A stretch of 64,000 nt of DNA from Rhynchospora pubera (lineage: Eukaryota > Streptophyta > Magnoliopsida > Poales > Cyperaceae): NCBI GenBank assembly GCA_028095005.1, contig CM051462.1, positions 239,190,973 through 239,254,972 on the forward strand. Reading direction: 5' to 3'. The notes below the pieces were generated by a model. It made no database searches. It was given only the letters and a program-made list of their open reading frames with translations, and was not told where the DNA came from. Made by a program: the position numbers and the translations under genes. This document shows positions 36,301-49,078 of this stretch, piece after piece; within the stretch, counting starts at the first letter, position 1, and the number at the start of each line of letters is the position of its first letter.

Positions 36301-39300
36301 ATCAGACACTTCTGACATCTCTGAAGAAGCATTAGTAGGCACATCCACATTGTTGACATGTAAATTTGTTTGTTCCTGATGAATGTCAGTCTGACTGGTC
36401 GAGCCTGCAAAAAATATAAATTTTGAAACTGAGGGAAATCTGAAAATTAGCTAGAAGCTAAAATTTGAGCTCAGTAATTATCATATCAAAAATGTGCAAT
36501 TGCAAACACTGCTACCTATGCCCACATAAACCTCTCTTGTACTCGATCAACAAAATTGTCATATACCCACAATTGTGCAATTAGAAAGAAAGGCAATTTT
36601 TCTTAAGAGTCAAATAGAAATTCAAGCAGGTCCTAGTGCACACCAGTTTAAAGGTCCCAGGAAACAGAATAAAAAACCCAGCATCACAACCTTGTAACAG
36701 TTCCAACTTCCAGTAATTCACCAGGATATATGTTCAACGTGGCCAATTTTCTTCAACTTTTTAGAAGCAAAAACTATAAATACTTGACTTTATATAATAA
36801 ACAAAATAAACATACTAGTACACTATACGTACATACTACATCTTCAACATCCAGTCGAGCCTCATATGGCACCTTTAATTCATCTCTTAACTTATCTCCA
36901 TGTGAAATAGAAAGCTGCCCTGTCTGGTGCAACCCATCTGAGTGCAAACTGGAGGTAGAACTAACATCCATAAGATCATCATTGCCAAAGAACTCTTCAG
37001 TTACTTCACCAATTTCAATGTTTTCGTTTATTTCTAAATCCTGGTTTGTACTAACCAACTCTCCAATTGTATCTGAGACCAAGTTACCATGCACTGTTTC
37101 CTTTTGAAAAGAACTAACAGAATCGGATTTGGATTTATTCTCGCCATCTGTTTCCATCTCCAACTCTATGGTGTTAAGAGCATCCACAAAATTCTCATGT
37201 TCACTAGCGACGTCAGAATCAGTCACAGCCTTTTCTCTAGCTTGACTCGAAGAGGTCTCAATGCCAATTTCGATTTTCTCTGATTCTGAAGAAACCTCAT
37301 TCTGTTCCTGAATTGGGTATACTTTATGCATCTTTTGTGCTTCATTTTCAGTCTCAAATGAGAATTGAACAGCAGCCTGCTTGCTTATGCCATTTGATTC
37401 TGCCTTAATGTTTGACTGCCTTTTAGAATCTTCTAGAATGATTTTCTGTTGAGATTCTATAAGTTCAAGAAGATCACCATGATATATTTTTCTGCTATTA
37501 TTATCTGAGTTATGCAAGTTTCTCTGCAACTTCAATTTCACCGCTCGAGATATAATGGCTTTACCAGATGATTGGTTTTCTGATGAAGGTGGAGACCTGG
37601 AGATTATTGATTAAGAAGCAATCAGAAAATCCTATTTTATGGCCGAAAACTCAGTTTCAAAGTCACAATAAGCATCCATAGATCTAGATAGCTAACTAAG
37701 GCTTAAGTAAGACTTATGATCAAATGACAGGCCTATTCTGGTCTGTTGGATACCACACCTATAGGGTTGAAAATAGTTGAAAATAAAATCTCTAAACAGT
37801 TTAGCTATGAACTTAATATAACCTTTCATGAAACTTTTAATCATAGAAATAAACATAAGACCTACTCACTCTGAACTAGATATTAGTAATGATTCAAGTG
37901 TCTCTCCCTTCTTCCATCGAGTTGCCTTTTTCTGAAAAGGAAGAAACCTCAAACATTAATTTTACAGTCAAGAGATATTGGTTCAATATGGATCTAAAGA
38001 AACTACTTCATCAACTATACTCTTTTACCTTGATTTTGCGGGGTTTCTTTTCTCTAGGAGTATCCTCTGTTTCAATAGAACAGGAGGAGGCAAGTTCTGT
38101 TTTGAAAAATGAGGGATCAGAATATCTTTTCAAGCATGCACCAGCACCAGCTACATCAAATCTAAATCGCAAAGAAGAAAATTGTCATGAACAGTATGAG
38201 GGATGAGTAATTAATGTACAAAGTTTAAGTAGAGAAACAAGCGTTGGTTTGTTACTTGGGAAGTTTCACAATGAAAATGTCTTCTTATTTATTTCATTTT
38301 TGCTGCTTGTTCTCAATTGTGCATGTCAAGATGTCATAATTAAGGGAATATACAGTAAGTTGGAGGTTCTGGAACTGCTAAAGGTCAATTAAGCTACATC
38401 ACAAAATTAAAGTGGTAGGGATTTACGTTTACACATTTCCAGCTTAGCATTGAAAATCAGAAATGTATCATTAGAATAATGGGTTAAGATCCATTAGCTA
38501 CAGCTTAACATTTTTCATGAATGATAGATTAATATGCATAAGGTATGGATTGTGTTGGATTTCAAAATTGCAAGTTATTTCTGATTATAAGGAAAGTTGC
38601 CAAAGAATCCATTGTCAATGGATGCCCACCCTACATACTATCAAATGCCTACTATTTAAGTGGTACACAGGTTCATTAATCTAATGCAGTGTTATTAAAT
38701 AAGTACTTGTCAAGGGTAAATAGGCGTGGAGGGCCATGGCATTCTTCATAAGAGTCCATAATAAAACGGGGCATGTCTCCACTTGTTATGAGATTTTGAT
38801 CGATTTGAACATTGGTGTGCCATTGAATTCCTAGACAAAAAAAAAAGGAAAGTGCCACAAAGTAAGCATTGTATGTAACATAAAGTGGAAATTATGACAA
38901 GGTAAACTGAAAAATGGGAGTTTTTTCCAAAGCATGCAAAAGAAATGTAGTTGAGCTCTCTGTGATTGTTCCTTCCCTTCCCATTCCCAAGAAAGAACAT
39001 ATAGTAAAAAAGAAAGAAGTAATAATAAATAGAGTAGAGTAGAGTAAGTTTACCTTCATTTTCTGTGACATTTGGAAGGTTGATTTGGGAAATAAGAGCC
39101 TTCTCCAGTGAGGGGAAGTCAGCCTGGAGCTGGTGCAGACGAAGCATGAGGCCATGTCCTCTTGAAGCAGTAGCCATGACATCTTCATGCAAATCATGAA
39201 AAATCTCTGCGGCAAATCTATTTGAAGAAAATTGAGAGAAGTATGTGATGAGTGAGTTGATGATTTAAGGAAAAACTAAAAAGGGGGGAAGAAACCCTAA

Positions 39301-39493
39301 GAAAGGAAGAGGGAGAGAGGCGTGAGTGAGTTGATTACTCGGAGAGATCTCCGAGCTGGCGCAAGAGACCGACGAGGGCAGCCATGGCGACGCCCTCGAG
39401 AAGCGCCTCGGGGTCATCCTTGTCGGCGGCGGCGTAGAGGTCGGGATCCGACAACCCGTACTCGTTCCGAATCTGGTACCGCACCATCGGCAT
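30220..39493 (-). CDS. SCAR/WAVE family actin regulator
   Basis: Thirteen exons on the minus strand close in frame to about 1742 residues: 39493-39339, 39217-39054, 38830-38707, 38161-38029, 37931-37870, 37596-36833, 36404-36171, 35946-35815, 35333-35163, 34736-31693, 31192-31106, 30845-30738, 30270-30220. SCAR proteins sit in the WAVE complex and activate ARP2/3 to nucleate actin, shaping cell growth. The N-terminal SCAR homology domain starts MPMVRYQIRNEYGLSDPDLY and runs to RLFTLDKFDVAGAGACLKRY; a basic stretch (KKPRKIKKKATRWKKG) follows. The long acidic middle is mostly one 3-kb exon. The C-terminus has a WH2 motif (RNSLLEQIRNKSFTLR) and an acidic tail ending DEEDGDSWSDA, which includes the ARP2/3-binding Trp. 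The exon 8/9 junction is ambiguous: an alternative (35741, 35352) keeps the frame and adds 31 residues. The donor of exon 6 (GTACGT) is the only one that keeps frame. Confidence 0.9.
30357..30386. repeat. (TC)n microsatellite
   Basis: About 15 CT dinucleotides lie in the last intron region of the SCAR gene. Confidence 0.9.
33000..33860 (-). repeat. Coding tandem repeats in the SCAR acidic region (54-residue unit)
   Basis: Two adjacent units of 162 bp (33059-33220 and 33221-33382) are nearly identical. Each encodes VVNNEILVESSELNEEANAE, then a GGVSIASAVENEVLVEALKL-like half and TEKGTAEGGE. Weaker half-units with the core E.LVEA.E.NE...AEGG continue towards 33860. The unit length is a multiple of three, so frame is kept. 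Confidence 0.85.
35611..35640. repeat. T-run/G-run homopolymer in SCAR intron 9
   Basis: Nine T are followed by fifteen G, then TT and five more G. On the transcribed sense strand this is a C tract. Runs this long are prone to sequencing and replication error, and G15 could form a quadruplex. Confidence 0.9.
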
Positions 39494-40990
39494 CGTAATC
39501 TTAAAGCAAAAGAAATGGAGATGTGAACAATATTCAATTCATTATTATTCAGTTACTTTCAAACTGAACAACAAAGAGTGTCAACTGTGAACTGTGAAGT
39601 GAAGAGATCGAAGAGATTTTTTTTTTTTTTCATTATCTCTACTGTATTAAAAGCACCAATGGAAGGATGTAACATCTCAAGATACAACATTGGTCTGAAC
39701 TCTGAACGATCTGCATCATTGATTATTTTTAATTTGTAATCTACAACATTGAATATTAAAACAGAAACTTGATAAAGGGTCCAGATGATATCGTAGAATG
39801 AAGAGAGTTTTATACCTTAGTTCATCTCATTTGATCGGAACGAAAGCGCGAGCGGAACAAACGTTTGCCCATTATTTTCAGCGCCTCAGTAATTTTTTAT
39901 TTTTTTTATTTTCAGGATCAAAGAGTCGCATCTCTTCATCAGAGGGAAAAGTCCCATCTCTTTCGTCCCTTTCTTCGTAAAACCCAACTCCGGTGGTTCA
40001 TGATCCTTTCTTCGTAAAACCTACTTGAGTCAGTTCATCATGAACCACAGACCGCCCCCCCCCATTCCAACAATCGACCGCCACCCCCACTCAAGGTCGC
40101 GCCTCTTCGTCTCCTCCGTTCCTCCTCAACCACCACTTCTACACTCCATATTATCCCCCGTCTGCCTCTCTCTAGCCCTCTACCGTTGCCCCTGCCTCCT
40201 TTCCTGCCCTAGCCCCTCCCATCTCTCCTTCCTTCTAAGTCCTAATAATATCTCTTAACTTCTCTTATGGCGAGACTACAAGGGCGCAGAGGAGGCGTAG
40301 AGGAGGCACACGACAAGCAAGCGGATCTGCACGACGTGGAGAAGGTGGAGGTTGTGGATGATAGAGGCGATCGGAGGATAGAGGCATTGGACTGGCTGCA
40401 CTTCTTATTGTTTTTATGGTCTTTCTTTTGTTTTTTTAATATTCTTCTCCGCACTAGCCAAATGATTGATCAAACTATTTTCAATACCAGTTGAGTGGTC
40501 GATCCATGAGCAGTGACACTGGTAGAGGTGCAACAAAGCAAACTAATTACATATGCAATTCATTTGGCCTCGACACAAAATCGGCCTCATGGTACGTTCA
40601 AGCATTTTCACACTACCCAAGTATTAAGCATTTCTGCTAACAATTTATCTTTGGAAGTTATCACAAAAATATATCACCAATTTGAGGATATTTATGTTCT
40701 TGGATTTTACAACAGGCTTGACGGAACAAAGAAATGAGAGATTTGAGGGAACAACTGAATCTAGGGTTTCATTGTTCTCCTACGTTGTGCCGCCTCCAAA
40801 ACGCAACCCGAATTAGAAAGAGGTGATTCAAGTTATAGTACATCTCTTTCGAAATTTCACAAATTTTTTCAATTTTTCGTTTGCCGCACAATTTTTTTCC
40901 CTAATTATTGGCAGGAATAACGCAGATAGAGCATGAATTTGAATTTCACTTTGCCGCTCTCCATTCTTCTCTATATAAACCAGGAATCAG
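39494..40990. other. SCAR promoter side and intergenic DNA
   Basis: The first part is the 5' leader and promoter of the SCAR gene. From 39790 to 40470 the base composition is higher in GC with pyrimidine-rich stretches and several overlapping short ORFs, none of which resembles a known protein. Confidence 0.4.
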
Positions 40991-42604
40991 ATGGAGAAGG
41001 GTCACATCGGTTTTTTATTTCAGGTGAGCAAAAACAATTTTAATTAATATTTCTTTCTCATCTCTTTTCTGACTCTATGGATCTGACGACAATGCTTCCC
41101 TTTTTCTTTTGTGCAATGATTTTTAGTTAGTTTCATACAGTTCTTTCGAATTATTTTCCTGATTAGATCTGTTAATTTTTTTTTTTTAGAATTTGGAATT
41201 TCTGATTAAGAAACATAGTTTCTTTTCTATTTTTGTTTTGTGATTAGGTTTATCCTTTGCAAATTCATAAACATCCAGCACTGGTACAATTCTATCTTTG
41301 CTTCCATGAATCTTTAAAGCCCTAAACTTTTTTTTCCAAAAGTAAAAATTCGAAGGAAAGTCAGAATAATTGCAGGAGAGACAAAACAGCTTTTGATGTA
41401 AATTACTTGGGAATGCATTATTATATTAAAATAATATTATTATATTCAGTTCCTTCAAATGATTTAGTCATTTATTTTCAATTCTAGAGTTTATATATTT
41501 CTCCCACTATATTTCAATTCTATTTATTTTCCTTACTGCTGGAATTTGATATTTATAATAAATGAATAAGAGCAATATTAGATTACTTTCCAGTCATATA
41601 TGTAACATCAAACTTGTTTGTCTTTAGCATCAATGGTGAATATTGCACACAACAGTGTTACTGGTATGATTATTTATTTTGTTTATCTGTTTTTTTTTTA
41701 ATGAAGCAAAGTGTTTACCATATTTGCAGTTTCAAAAACAGATTGTTGCTCCTTCAATCAATTAGGTATGGGCGATCTCTATAATAAATTTGGAAATATG
41801 CAATGTAAAGAATAATTTAATTAATCAGTTATATTGACATGGCCGACAGTTTACCATAAATTTCAGTTCAATAATTTGTATATGATATGTTCAAGTTGCT
41901 CGTAGTATAGCTGATGCAATACAAGTTTGCTACTCTGTGCTTAACATGAAAAAGAATCAAGCATTGGAGTTGTTATCAAGTTAATTGGGTTTAGCACCTT
42001 TATTGAACATTTGTTTTTCTTGTTGGATTTCCAGTGAGGGGGGTTTTGACAACTTTTTACAACTGTTGTCAGGAGTTTGAAAGATGTTCTAATGCAAGAG
42101 TTATTGATTCAAGGATGCTTAGAGGGATAGCTGTTGAACACATTATGGAGGCAGGAGAGCATCTTATCTTTCAAGACGAGTGCATAGGCTTTTCTAGAAA
42201 CTGGTTAATTTGAAATAAAAGCGGGACTTGGATGTTACATCTTCTCTTACTGTTGGTGTGCGCTGACCTTATTAGATATGCTTTTTTTTCGAGTAACCTT
42301 TTCCATTTGTGACACTATTGTATTGCTATGGGTTAAGTTGGGATGGGTTGGTACTTGGGTAGATTTTCTTTCAAATTGGCATTCCAAATAATGAATTGGA
42401 TACTTTTAAAAAAAAAAGTATGTGTATTTGGGTTAACTGGCCAAGCCATATTTTCTGTGACTTATATGTTCTGTGAGTTGTAACATCTGATTTAATGCTT
42501 TTCTTTATCTGGTTGTTCTTTATCTGGTTTCTAATTGGTAGGACAAAAGCTGGCATTACATGGCTGCTGAAATAATTATTGAAAGCCTACAAATGATGGT
42601 TCAG
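40991..42604 (+). pseudogene. Gene remnant with CUE-domain-like exon
   Basis: Three exon-like blocks lie on the plus strand. 40991-41023 starts with ATG (MEKGHIGFLFQ) and ends CAG|GTGAGC. 42035-42213 begins after an AG and encodes a stretch with VIDSRMLRGIAVEH, followed by IMEAGEHLIFQDE. This resembles the plant CUE-domain pattern in which a (V/I)D.R.L..(I/V)A(V/I)EH core is followed by a helix, and it stops at a TGA. 42543-42604 (DKSWHYMAAEIIIESLQMMV) is bordered by TAG| and |GTAATC. The blocks do not join into one continuous frame and no downstream exons were found, so a decayed or partial gene is likely. The CUE resemblance is from memory and is weak. Confidence 0.35.
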
Positions 42605-44255
42605 GTAATCATAGCAGTCTGTAATTAACTCAAAGCTAACCTTCATACTAAATCATAATTCAATTTCCTTATTTTGTTTTATCTGTGTTTCTGTTTCTTT
42701 GTAATTAGAATATGCTACCATAATAAGTTAGTAACTTTTGCTATGTCTCCAAACCTGCCAGTTGCACTGACTTAGAATGCATACGATACAAGTTTTGATG
42801 ATTAACAATGATTTTCTATGAAAATTCCAGCAAATCCATCAGTCTATTGAAAAATGCTGAAAGTACGACTGATCCTTACTGCCACACATAGGTGGCTTTC
42901 ATTTCTATCATGAAACCCCAAGATGTCATTGACATGTGAATATCTTAATATTTGACATTTTCCCTTAAAACAAATAGGAAAATTCTATTTTTTTTATTAA
43001 TTAATTATTTTTATTCGGTGTGTACACGATGACACATGTAGTTGGGTTTCTCATATTTCTTATGGTGGTGCTTTATGTCGTCTCAAACAGAGTCGGTTTA
43101 ATATTGACATTTTTAGAGAAATATAAAATCAGGATGAATGCCAACAAAGATGCTATTGGAAATTGACATTTTGTATAATAAAGTCATAAAAATAACATTT
43201 GCTAGAAGAATATTTGAAAGAGATATTGGCATCTGTATAGAAAATGTGAATTATTATTATTATTATTATTAATTACGAATTCAGTGTAGAATGTGAGCAG
43301 GAAATTAAAATGGAGGGTATTAACAAGAATCTTCAGCAAAAATAATGAAGAAATTGATGTACCAATAAATTTAACGAATTGACTAATTCATCCCTCATAA
43401 ACGATGCAAACCAAGGATATCCGTCAATAGGTCAAAAAATTACTATATGATCGAGCATTATATAAGTTTGATAATCTAATACAAATCTTTCAATAATTTT
43501 ATTGATTGAAAAATGTCTATTTTCTCGCTTGACAGCTGTTGTCAATATTTCGAAAAAATGATCCATTTTCATCAAACTATATTTTTTCCTATTCACGATG
43601 AGCTGTCGTCGGGACAAATTACACAAGACCGACCCAACCTAATTAACGGGTCGAGTGTTTCGGTCAAAACTAGAGGATCTCAAGAAATATTCGTTTATAT
43701 CTGTGAATATTGTTGCTATCTCCAACGACGATCATGACAATGTTGATCTTAAATATTGAAACTGAATAACATATTCATATCACATGTTAAAATCCGCCCA
43801 CACATTAAGTGGGCTCTGCTGCTAGTATTATATAAATATAGTATGACGATATTCACGCCCTTAACCTCTTAAGAAGGGAAGGAAGGGCTCAACCGACGAT
43901 CCTCTACAATATTTCACTCTTTCCCACTTTATTATTATATAAAAGTATTCACGCCCTTATTGAATGCTACTAATTAATCTTCCTATTATTGTTATTGTTG
44001 CCTTCTTGGTATAAAAATCACATTTCGCACTTGAAAAATAGTATAGTAGCTAGGTGAAAAGGACGATGTTGATAAATTGTAGTGAAGAATTATAAATTGT
44101 ATGTATTGTAGGGGAGGAGGGAATATAAATTATAAATGGGGTTGACGGGTGGGGACCGCGCCGTTGGGAGTTATTGGGGGCCGGGCCAACTCATGAGTCA
44201 TGAGGCATGAGACTGAGAGCGTAACGCCTCGGCCTCGTCTTGGCCTCGTCTTGCT
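42605..44255. other. AT-rich intergenic DNA
   Basis: A (TTA)n tract lies near 43252-43270. No gene, RNA or element boundary could be supported. Confidence 0.5.
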
Positions 44256-44263
44256 CTCATGCT

Positions 44264-44505
44264 TAGGCCTGCCGACGGTATACCGTCTTCTGTGTTTCGT
44301 GCACGTTCCGTCCAAACGGAACGAGTGGTGGAACAGATTTTAGTATACATTTTCGAAACGAAACGGTAAACGGAACGAATTTCGGGATACGTTTGTGTGA
44401 AATACAATTTCGTTTTTGGAATCATTTCAGTGCATACCGTTTTTGGAACGGAACGGCAAACGGAATGGCCCATTCCGTTGCCGTTTCGAACGTTAAACAG
44501 GCTGA
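44264..44505. mobile_element. hAT-type MITE with perfect 8-bp target duplication
   Basis: CTCATGCT occurs immediately on both sides (44256-44263 and 44506-44513). The ends read TAGGCCTGCCGACGG and, reverse-complemented from the right, TCAGCCTGTTTAACG. The interior carries GGAACGGAACGGC-type words shared with the element at 10384-10714, so the two belong to related families. Confidence 0.8.
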
Positions 44506-44861
44506 CTCATGCTCCCAATCCCATCACCCTCGCCTTATTTGCTTCATGCCCACATTTTCTGTACCAATGCAATGCGCCTTTACACTCACTTTGCTTGCAT
44601 TACATACTTCCTTGCAAAAATACCAAATTATCATTTTCCACTTAAGACTTGAGCATTCAGGTTTGACCTTTAATTATCAACCTACATAGATCAGTTACCT
44701 CATATTAATATTAATTTATTTTATTATATTTTTAGACTGATCATTTCAACTTTTGCAATAATTAGTTTCTTTTCGCATCGTTTCAATTTGTAATCCTTTT
44801 TTCTTTTTACAATATTATATTATGTGCTTCAATTGATATTGTTTAATCAATCCAAGCCATA

Positions 44862-45208
44862 TTATTGGGTCCGTCCAATACGACCGTTCTCACGATTCAA
44901 ATTCCAAACGACCGATCCAAACCGTTTAATATATTTTTTATATTAAAAACTTATAAGAAATCAATTTTTCAAAAATTTTTACTATTTTTTTTGGTATTTT
45001 AGAAAATTCATGATATAAAAAATATGGATCGTCTGATAACAACGATTTTCTAAAATACCAAAAAAAATAGTAAAAGTTTTTGAAAAATGTAAAAATTGGT
45101 TTTTTATAAGTTTTCAATATGGAGAACATATAGAACAGTTTGGATCGATCATTTGAAATTTAAAAACGTGAAAACAATCAAATTGGACGGATCCATCTGT
45201 CCAATAAT
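44862..45208. mobile_element. Foldback MITE, about 347 bp
   Basis: The left arm (ATTATTGGGTCCGTCCAATAC, GACCGATCCAAACCGTTTAA, CTATTTTTTTTGGTATTTT) is mirrored by the right arm, whose reverse complement starts ATTATTGGACAGATGGATCC and continues with GATCGATCCAAACTGTTC. Almost the whole element can pair with itself. No ORF is present. The ATTATTGG tips suggest a target duplication of TA or TTA, but this is not certain. Confidence 0.8.
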
Positions 45209-46309
45209 ATATTGAACTCTAGCATTTCTCCATCTAGATATTATCTAAAACAACGATCAAATTTTTACTTGAATGAAATCGGAAAAGTTACATTTATGGT
45301 GCACAAAAAGGTTTGCAAAATTACATTTATTGCACATTACGCAAACTATATTCAACCCTTAATCAACTCTAGCCTTATTTCATATCATAATTTCACCAGA
45401 ACTTATATTTCTCCCTTAAATACGTTCCAAAGTGGAGTTGAAATATTCACGTCTGCGAATTCCTGCAATATACATTTATTTTTGTGCATACAAAGCTTCT
45501 GAAATACATTTACTGCATATCATGTGCTTCAGCTGATGATTTTCTTAAATTCAACCTATACTATTGAAGACACGTCGCACGATGATTACATCAAAATTTT
45601 TTCATAATTATGAAGTTAATAATAAATAATTTACAATCTTATCTTAGCTAGGCAAAAATATGAGCTCAGCTCATTTGCTATTTGGCTTTTTTGCTTTGTT
45701 TACTTTTTTTGTACTTTTTGACTTTTCAGTAATGAAAAGTGGCAGGGCGCTCCCTTGCTTATTTCGAAAAAAAAAAAATTTACAATCTTACAGGTCTAAT
45801 ATTAATATTTTGAAAAAACATACATCCTTACAGGTCAAATTGGTTTGATTGAATTCATTCTCTCTCTTTATATATTAATGAAAAAATGTAGAATAATTGT
45901 CCCCCATTTTAATCATGTAAACCCCGCCAATTCGTCACACGATAAGTTCAAAATTTGGTACCATGAAAGCACCATCGGCATTTATGAAATTTAAATTTAA
46001 TGACATGTCAGCTAAGATGGATGGATGATTCTTTCTCCGCCGATTTGACCATGATGAAGTGTGTGTGTCAATATATACAAGATGTAAGCGTTGATCATCT
46101 AATTATAGTTATGTTCCAGTTGACCAGACAGCAACAATGGCAGCGCAACCACCAAAAACATAATATCCAAATTTAGCATGAATGGTTTTATTATTATATA
46201 TGCAATTCTCTCTCTCTCTCTCTGTAACTAAAAGATTTGAAACGTTGGAAGCTGCCCGGACGACACTGTAATTAAGCCAAAGAAAAGAAACAAAAAAAAG
46301 TGTATATAT
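45209..46309. other. Intergenic DNA upstream of the LOR gene, with a LINE tail
   Basis: At 45700-45780 a segment ending GGGCGCTCCCTTGCTTATTT then CGAAAAAAAAAAAA resembles the 3' tail of a plant LINE on the plus strand. A TATATAC word at about 46070 and a (CT)n tract at 46206-46222 lie upstream of the LOR start codon and could belong to its promoter and leader. Confidence 0.45.
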
Positions 46310-47253
46310 ATGGCTGTACCAGCACCGGCACCGGCACCTAAGATCACAGGGCTGGAGCAGCCGCTGCCAGTGGTGGGACCACAATTCTGCATGTCGTATG
46401 ATGTCGAGTTAACTGTGACAGAAAAAATTATTTGCAAAGATGGTGACTCTGACGTGACAGATGCAAACGGCAATGTCGTGCTAAAACTGAAGGGTCGCCT
46501 CCTCGGCATCCATCAGAAACGTTGGCTTTGCGATGCAAGCGGCACAATCATTGTTACCATGCAACAGAAGGTCCCCCGGACTGTCATCTTTTAACTTTTT
46601 TTTCCCTTTTTCCTAATTCGTTCTCTTTTTTGTCTTTCTTTTCTTTTACTTGCCTTTTCCATATCTTCATTTTTTTTTCTTTTACATTTTGAAAATTAAG
46701 AGTATTCTATTCCACAACCACAACTTGTGTTTCTCAATAAATTTCATTTATGAGTTGGTAATTTTTGCAGATTAGAAGCGTGCACAGCAGGTGGAACATG
46801 TACAGAGGTGACAGCACAAACCAAAGCGACTTGATTTGTACCATCAAAACGCCAAACTTAATTCAAATCAAACCTGAATTTGATGTGTTCTATGCCGGTA
46901 ACACTAACGAACAACATTGTGATTTCAAGGTCAAGAAGGGTTATAACAATCAGAATATGACCATCTATCTAGGAAAAACAGACAAAGTTGTTGCGCAGGT
47001 AATTATTGAATTTTCATTACTATATTGTTTTAGCTTGAATGTACAATTGAAGATTTTGACGATCCTTTTGCATTTTGAGTATTAATTGACTGGAGCTTGA
47101 TTAATTTGTATGCTTCAGATTTACGTTAGGGAAAATATGAAGACCATGATGCTTCAGCAGGATTCGTATGGCTTGACGATTTATACTAACATGGACTACG
47201 CATTTGTAGTAGCTATGGCTTCCATTTTAGATTCTTTATTCACCGAAGATTAA
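46310..47253 (+). CDS. LURP-one-related (LOR) protein, tubby-like fold
   Basis: Three exons (46310-46570, 46771-46998, 47119-47253), all in phase 0, encode 207 residues. LOR proteins have a tubby-like beta-barrel around a central helix; LURP1 itself is needed for basal defence against an oomycete in Arabidopsis, while most relatives have no known role. The sequence follows the family order: an Ala/Pro-rich N-terminus (MAVPAPAPAPKITG), VVGPQFCMSYDVELTVTEK, DVTDANGNVVLKLKGR, RWLCDASGTIIVTM, RSVHSRWNMYRGDS, then a C-terminal helix (AFVVAMASILDSLFTED). The length is usual for the family. An ATG just before the Ala/Pro stretch is the only sensible start. Family calls are from residue patterns; the function in this plant is unknown. 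Confidence 0.9.
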
Positions 47254-48400
47254 AGATCTGGGGTTTCTGATGTAATGCCGCGATGCCATAGTGGAAATAT
47301 CAAATATATGAAGCATCACTCTATCTTACATATGATTTATTATTATTATCATCATCATTATTAAAGAAGGTAGTTTTAAATATGCCGCTCTTTGTCTTAA
47401 TTAAATTCGATCAATCAAAAATAATTATATATGCTGATTTCAACGATTCTTTGTCAAAACCAGGTTGTACAACGATTGACATTTTTGTTGATGTACTTCC
47501 ACCTAGTTCCCTTATCCAATTTACATGCTTTTCATTTTGCTTACATATTTACGTGCTTGCATATGTATGCACTCTCGACTTTTGTGTAAATTAAATAGTT
47601 TAATGCTACGTTGGTTGAAAGCTTGTGATATTGTATATGCATGTTATTTACTATTTTTAGGAAATGTATGTCATGGATGACCCGATAATACAACAACAAC
47701 ATGAAATTAAGAGTTTTACCGACTTTTACTGGCATACTTGTAAAGGAATGGTATATTGGTATTGCATAGATGTGCATTTTAATTAGTTTTGATTACAATT
47801 CAACAGAAGAGCTAGGAATTGTGAATGTTAATTACTCTCTCAAACATGAGTGCAATGATCCCTACTTTACCAATAACTGAGTTGATTAATTATTTTAATT
47901 TGCAAATTGGCTTTGATCTTTCTATAATTAAGTCAGCTAAAAGAGAAAAAAGAGAAGCAAAAAATAAATTAAGTCAATTTGTTGTTCACAAGTTCCATTT
48001 GAGATCTCACAATGGAGCGGCTGACTGTCCAATTTGGCTTGCTACAATCGGTTTTTCTGCAGCATCTCCTAATATTCTACTTCTCCATATGGCTTGATAT
48101 CTCTCTTTTGTTTTTAGTTCATTGTTGGGTTTTGTTAGTTCGATGTGCATAGTTTTTAAGCATAAAAAGACATGTTATACATTAATTTTAATCTCTCCTG
48201 ATTTGGAATAATCCGGTGCTTGTTCTCCTTATTGCTGCCAATTTTTATTATTGGCTGAAATTGGTGTCAGTTTACCCCTATGCCAGTACTGGTACCGGAT
48301 CGTTTTTGCTGTTGTACGCAAGGTAGGTCTGCATGAACTAAGTTACTGGTAAGGCCTGTCTTTGTTGGACTAGTACAAAGGGGCCTATAAATTATCACCT
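47254..48400. other. Intergenic DNA downstream of the LOR gene
   Basis: AT-rich, with a TTATTATTATTATCATCATC simple repeat near 47335 just past the LOR stop. The open frame at 47825-48097 on the plus strand has no recognised match. Near 48270-48330 there are GGTACTGGTACC-like words shared with 26.2 kb and 50.2 kb. Confidence 0.45.
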
Positions 48401-49078
48401 ACTCGACAGGGCAAGTGATTTTGCATCAGATGCTACCTGGCCTTGGAACAGAGAGACACAACAACTCTTGGATGATTTCGCAACTCATGTCAGTGCAGCT
48501 GGTAGAGATAACCTGATATGGAGATGGTCTTCAAATGGTGCTTTCACTGTGTCGTCGACTTACTTGGCTCTTTCCACGGCTGGCAAAATTTTTGCATCTT
48601 ATAGCTTAATTTGGAAAATCAAAATTCCTCCAAACATCAAGATTTTCCTCTACTTTCTGGTAAACGACAGAATTTTAACACAATCCCAGTTTGCCAGAAG
48701 AAACATCATAGTTACACATGGTTGTGCTCTGTGCTCTAGTGTGCAGTTGGAAGACACGTTGCCCTTACATTGCTTATGTTTGGAGGATTCTCCAAATCAC
48801 TGAGAATTTTAACACAATCAGCAGTCTCTGATCGAGACCTTATAGCGATTCCAGAATAGCGTCTCTTCCTTGGTTTATCTTGCTACAACACTCCGGGCTG
48901 TTTGGATGGAACGCAATGGCAGATTATTCAGAGACAATAACAATGATACGTACGGTTGCAAACTGGATGCTTCAGGAAGGATGTAGTTACTTAAAACATT
49001 TAGCTTTGTTTTTCTATATTCTATGTTTTTTTTTCCTTTTTCTAATTGACAGCCACTGTCAATTTTTCAAAAAAAAAA
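48400..49078 (+). mobile_element. LINE relic: 3' end with zinc-binding RT domain
   Basis: The frame at 48430-48803 encodes a typical reverse-transcriptase zinc-binding (zf-RVT) region of plant LINEs: WRWSSNGAFTVSSTYLAL, IWKIKIPPNIKIFLYFLV, then an H..CALC metal-binding motif. A frameshift follows, and the usual ending VWMERNGRLFRD is found in another frame near 48898. The block closes with TTTCAAAAAAAAAA at about 49065. This is a 5'-truncated, frameshifted copy; the poly(A) marks its 3' end. Confidence 0.8.
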
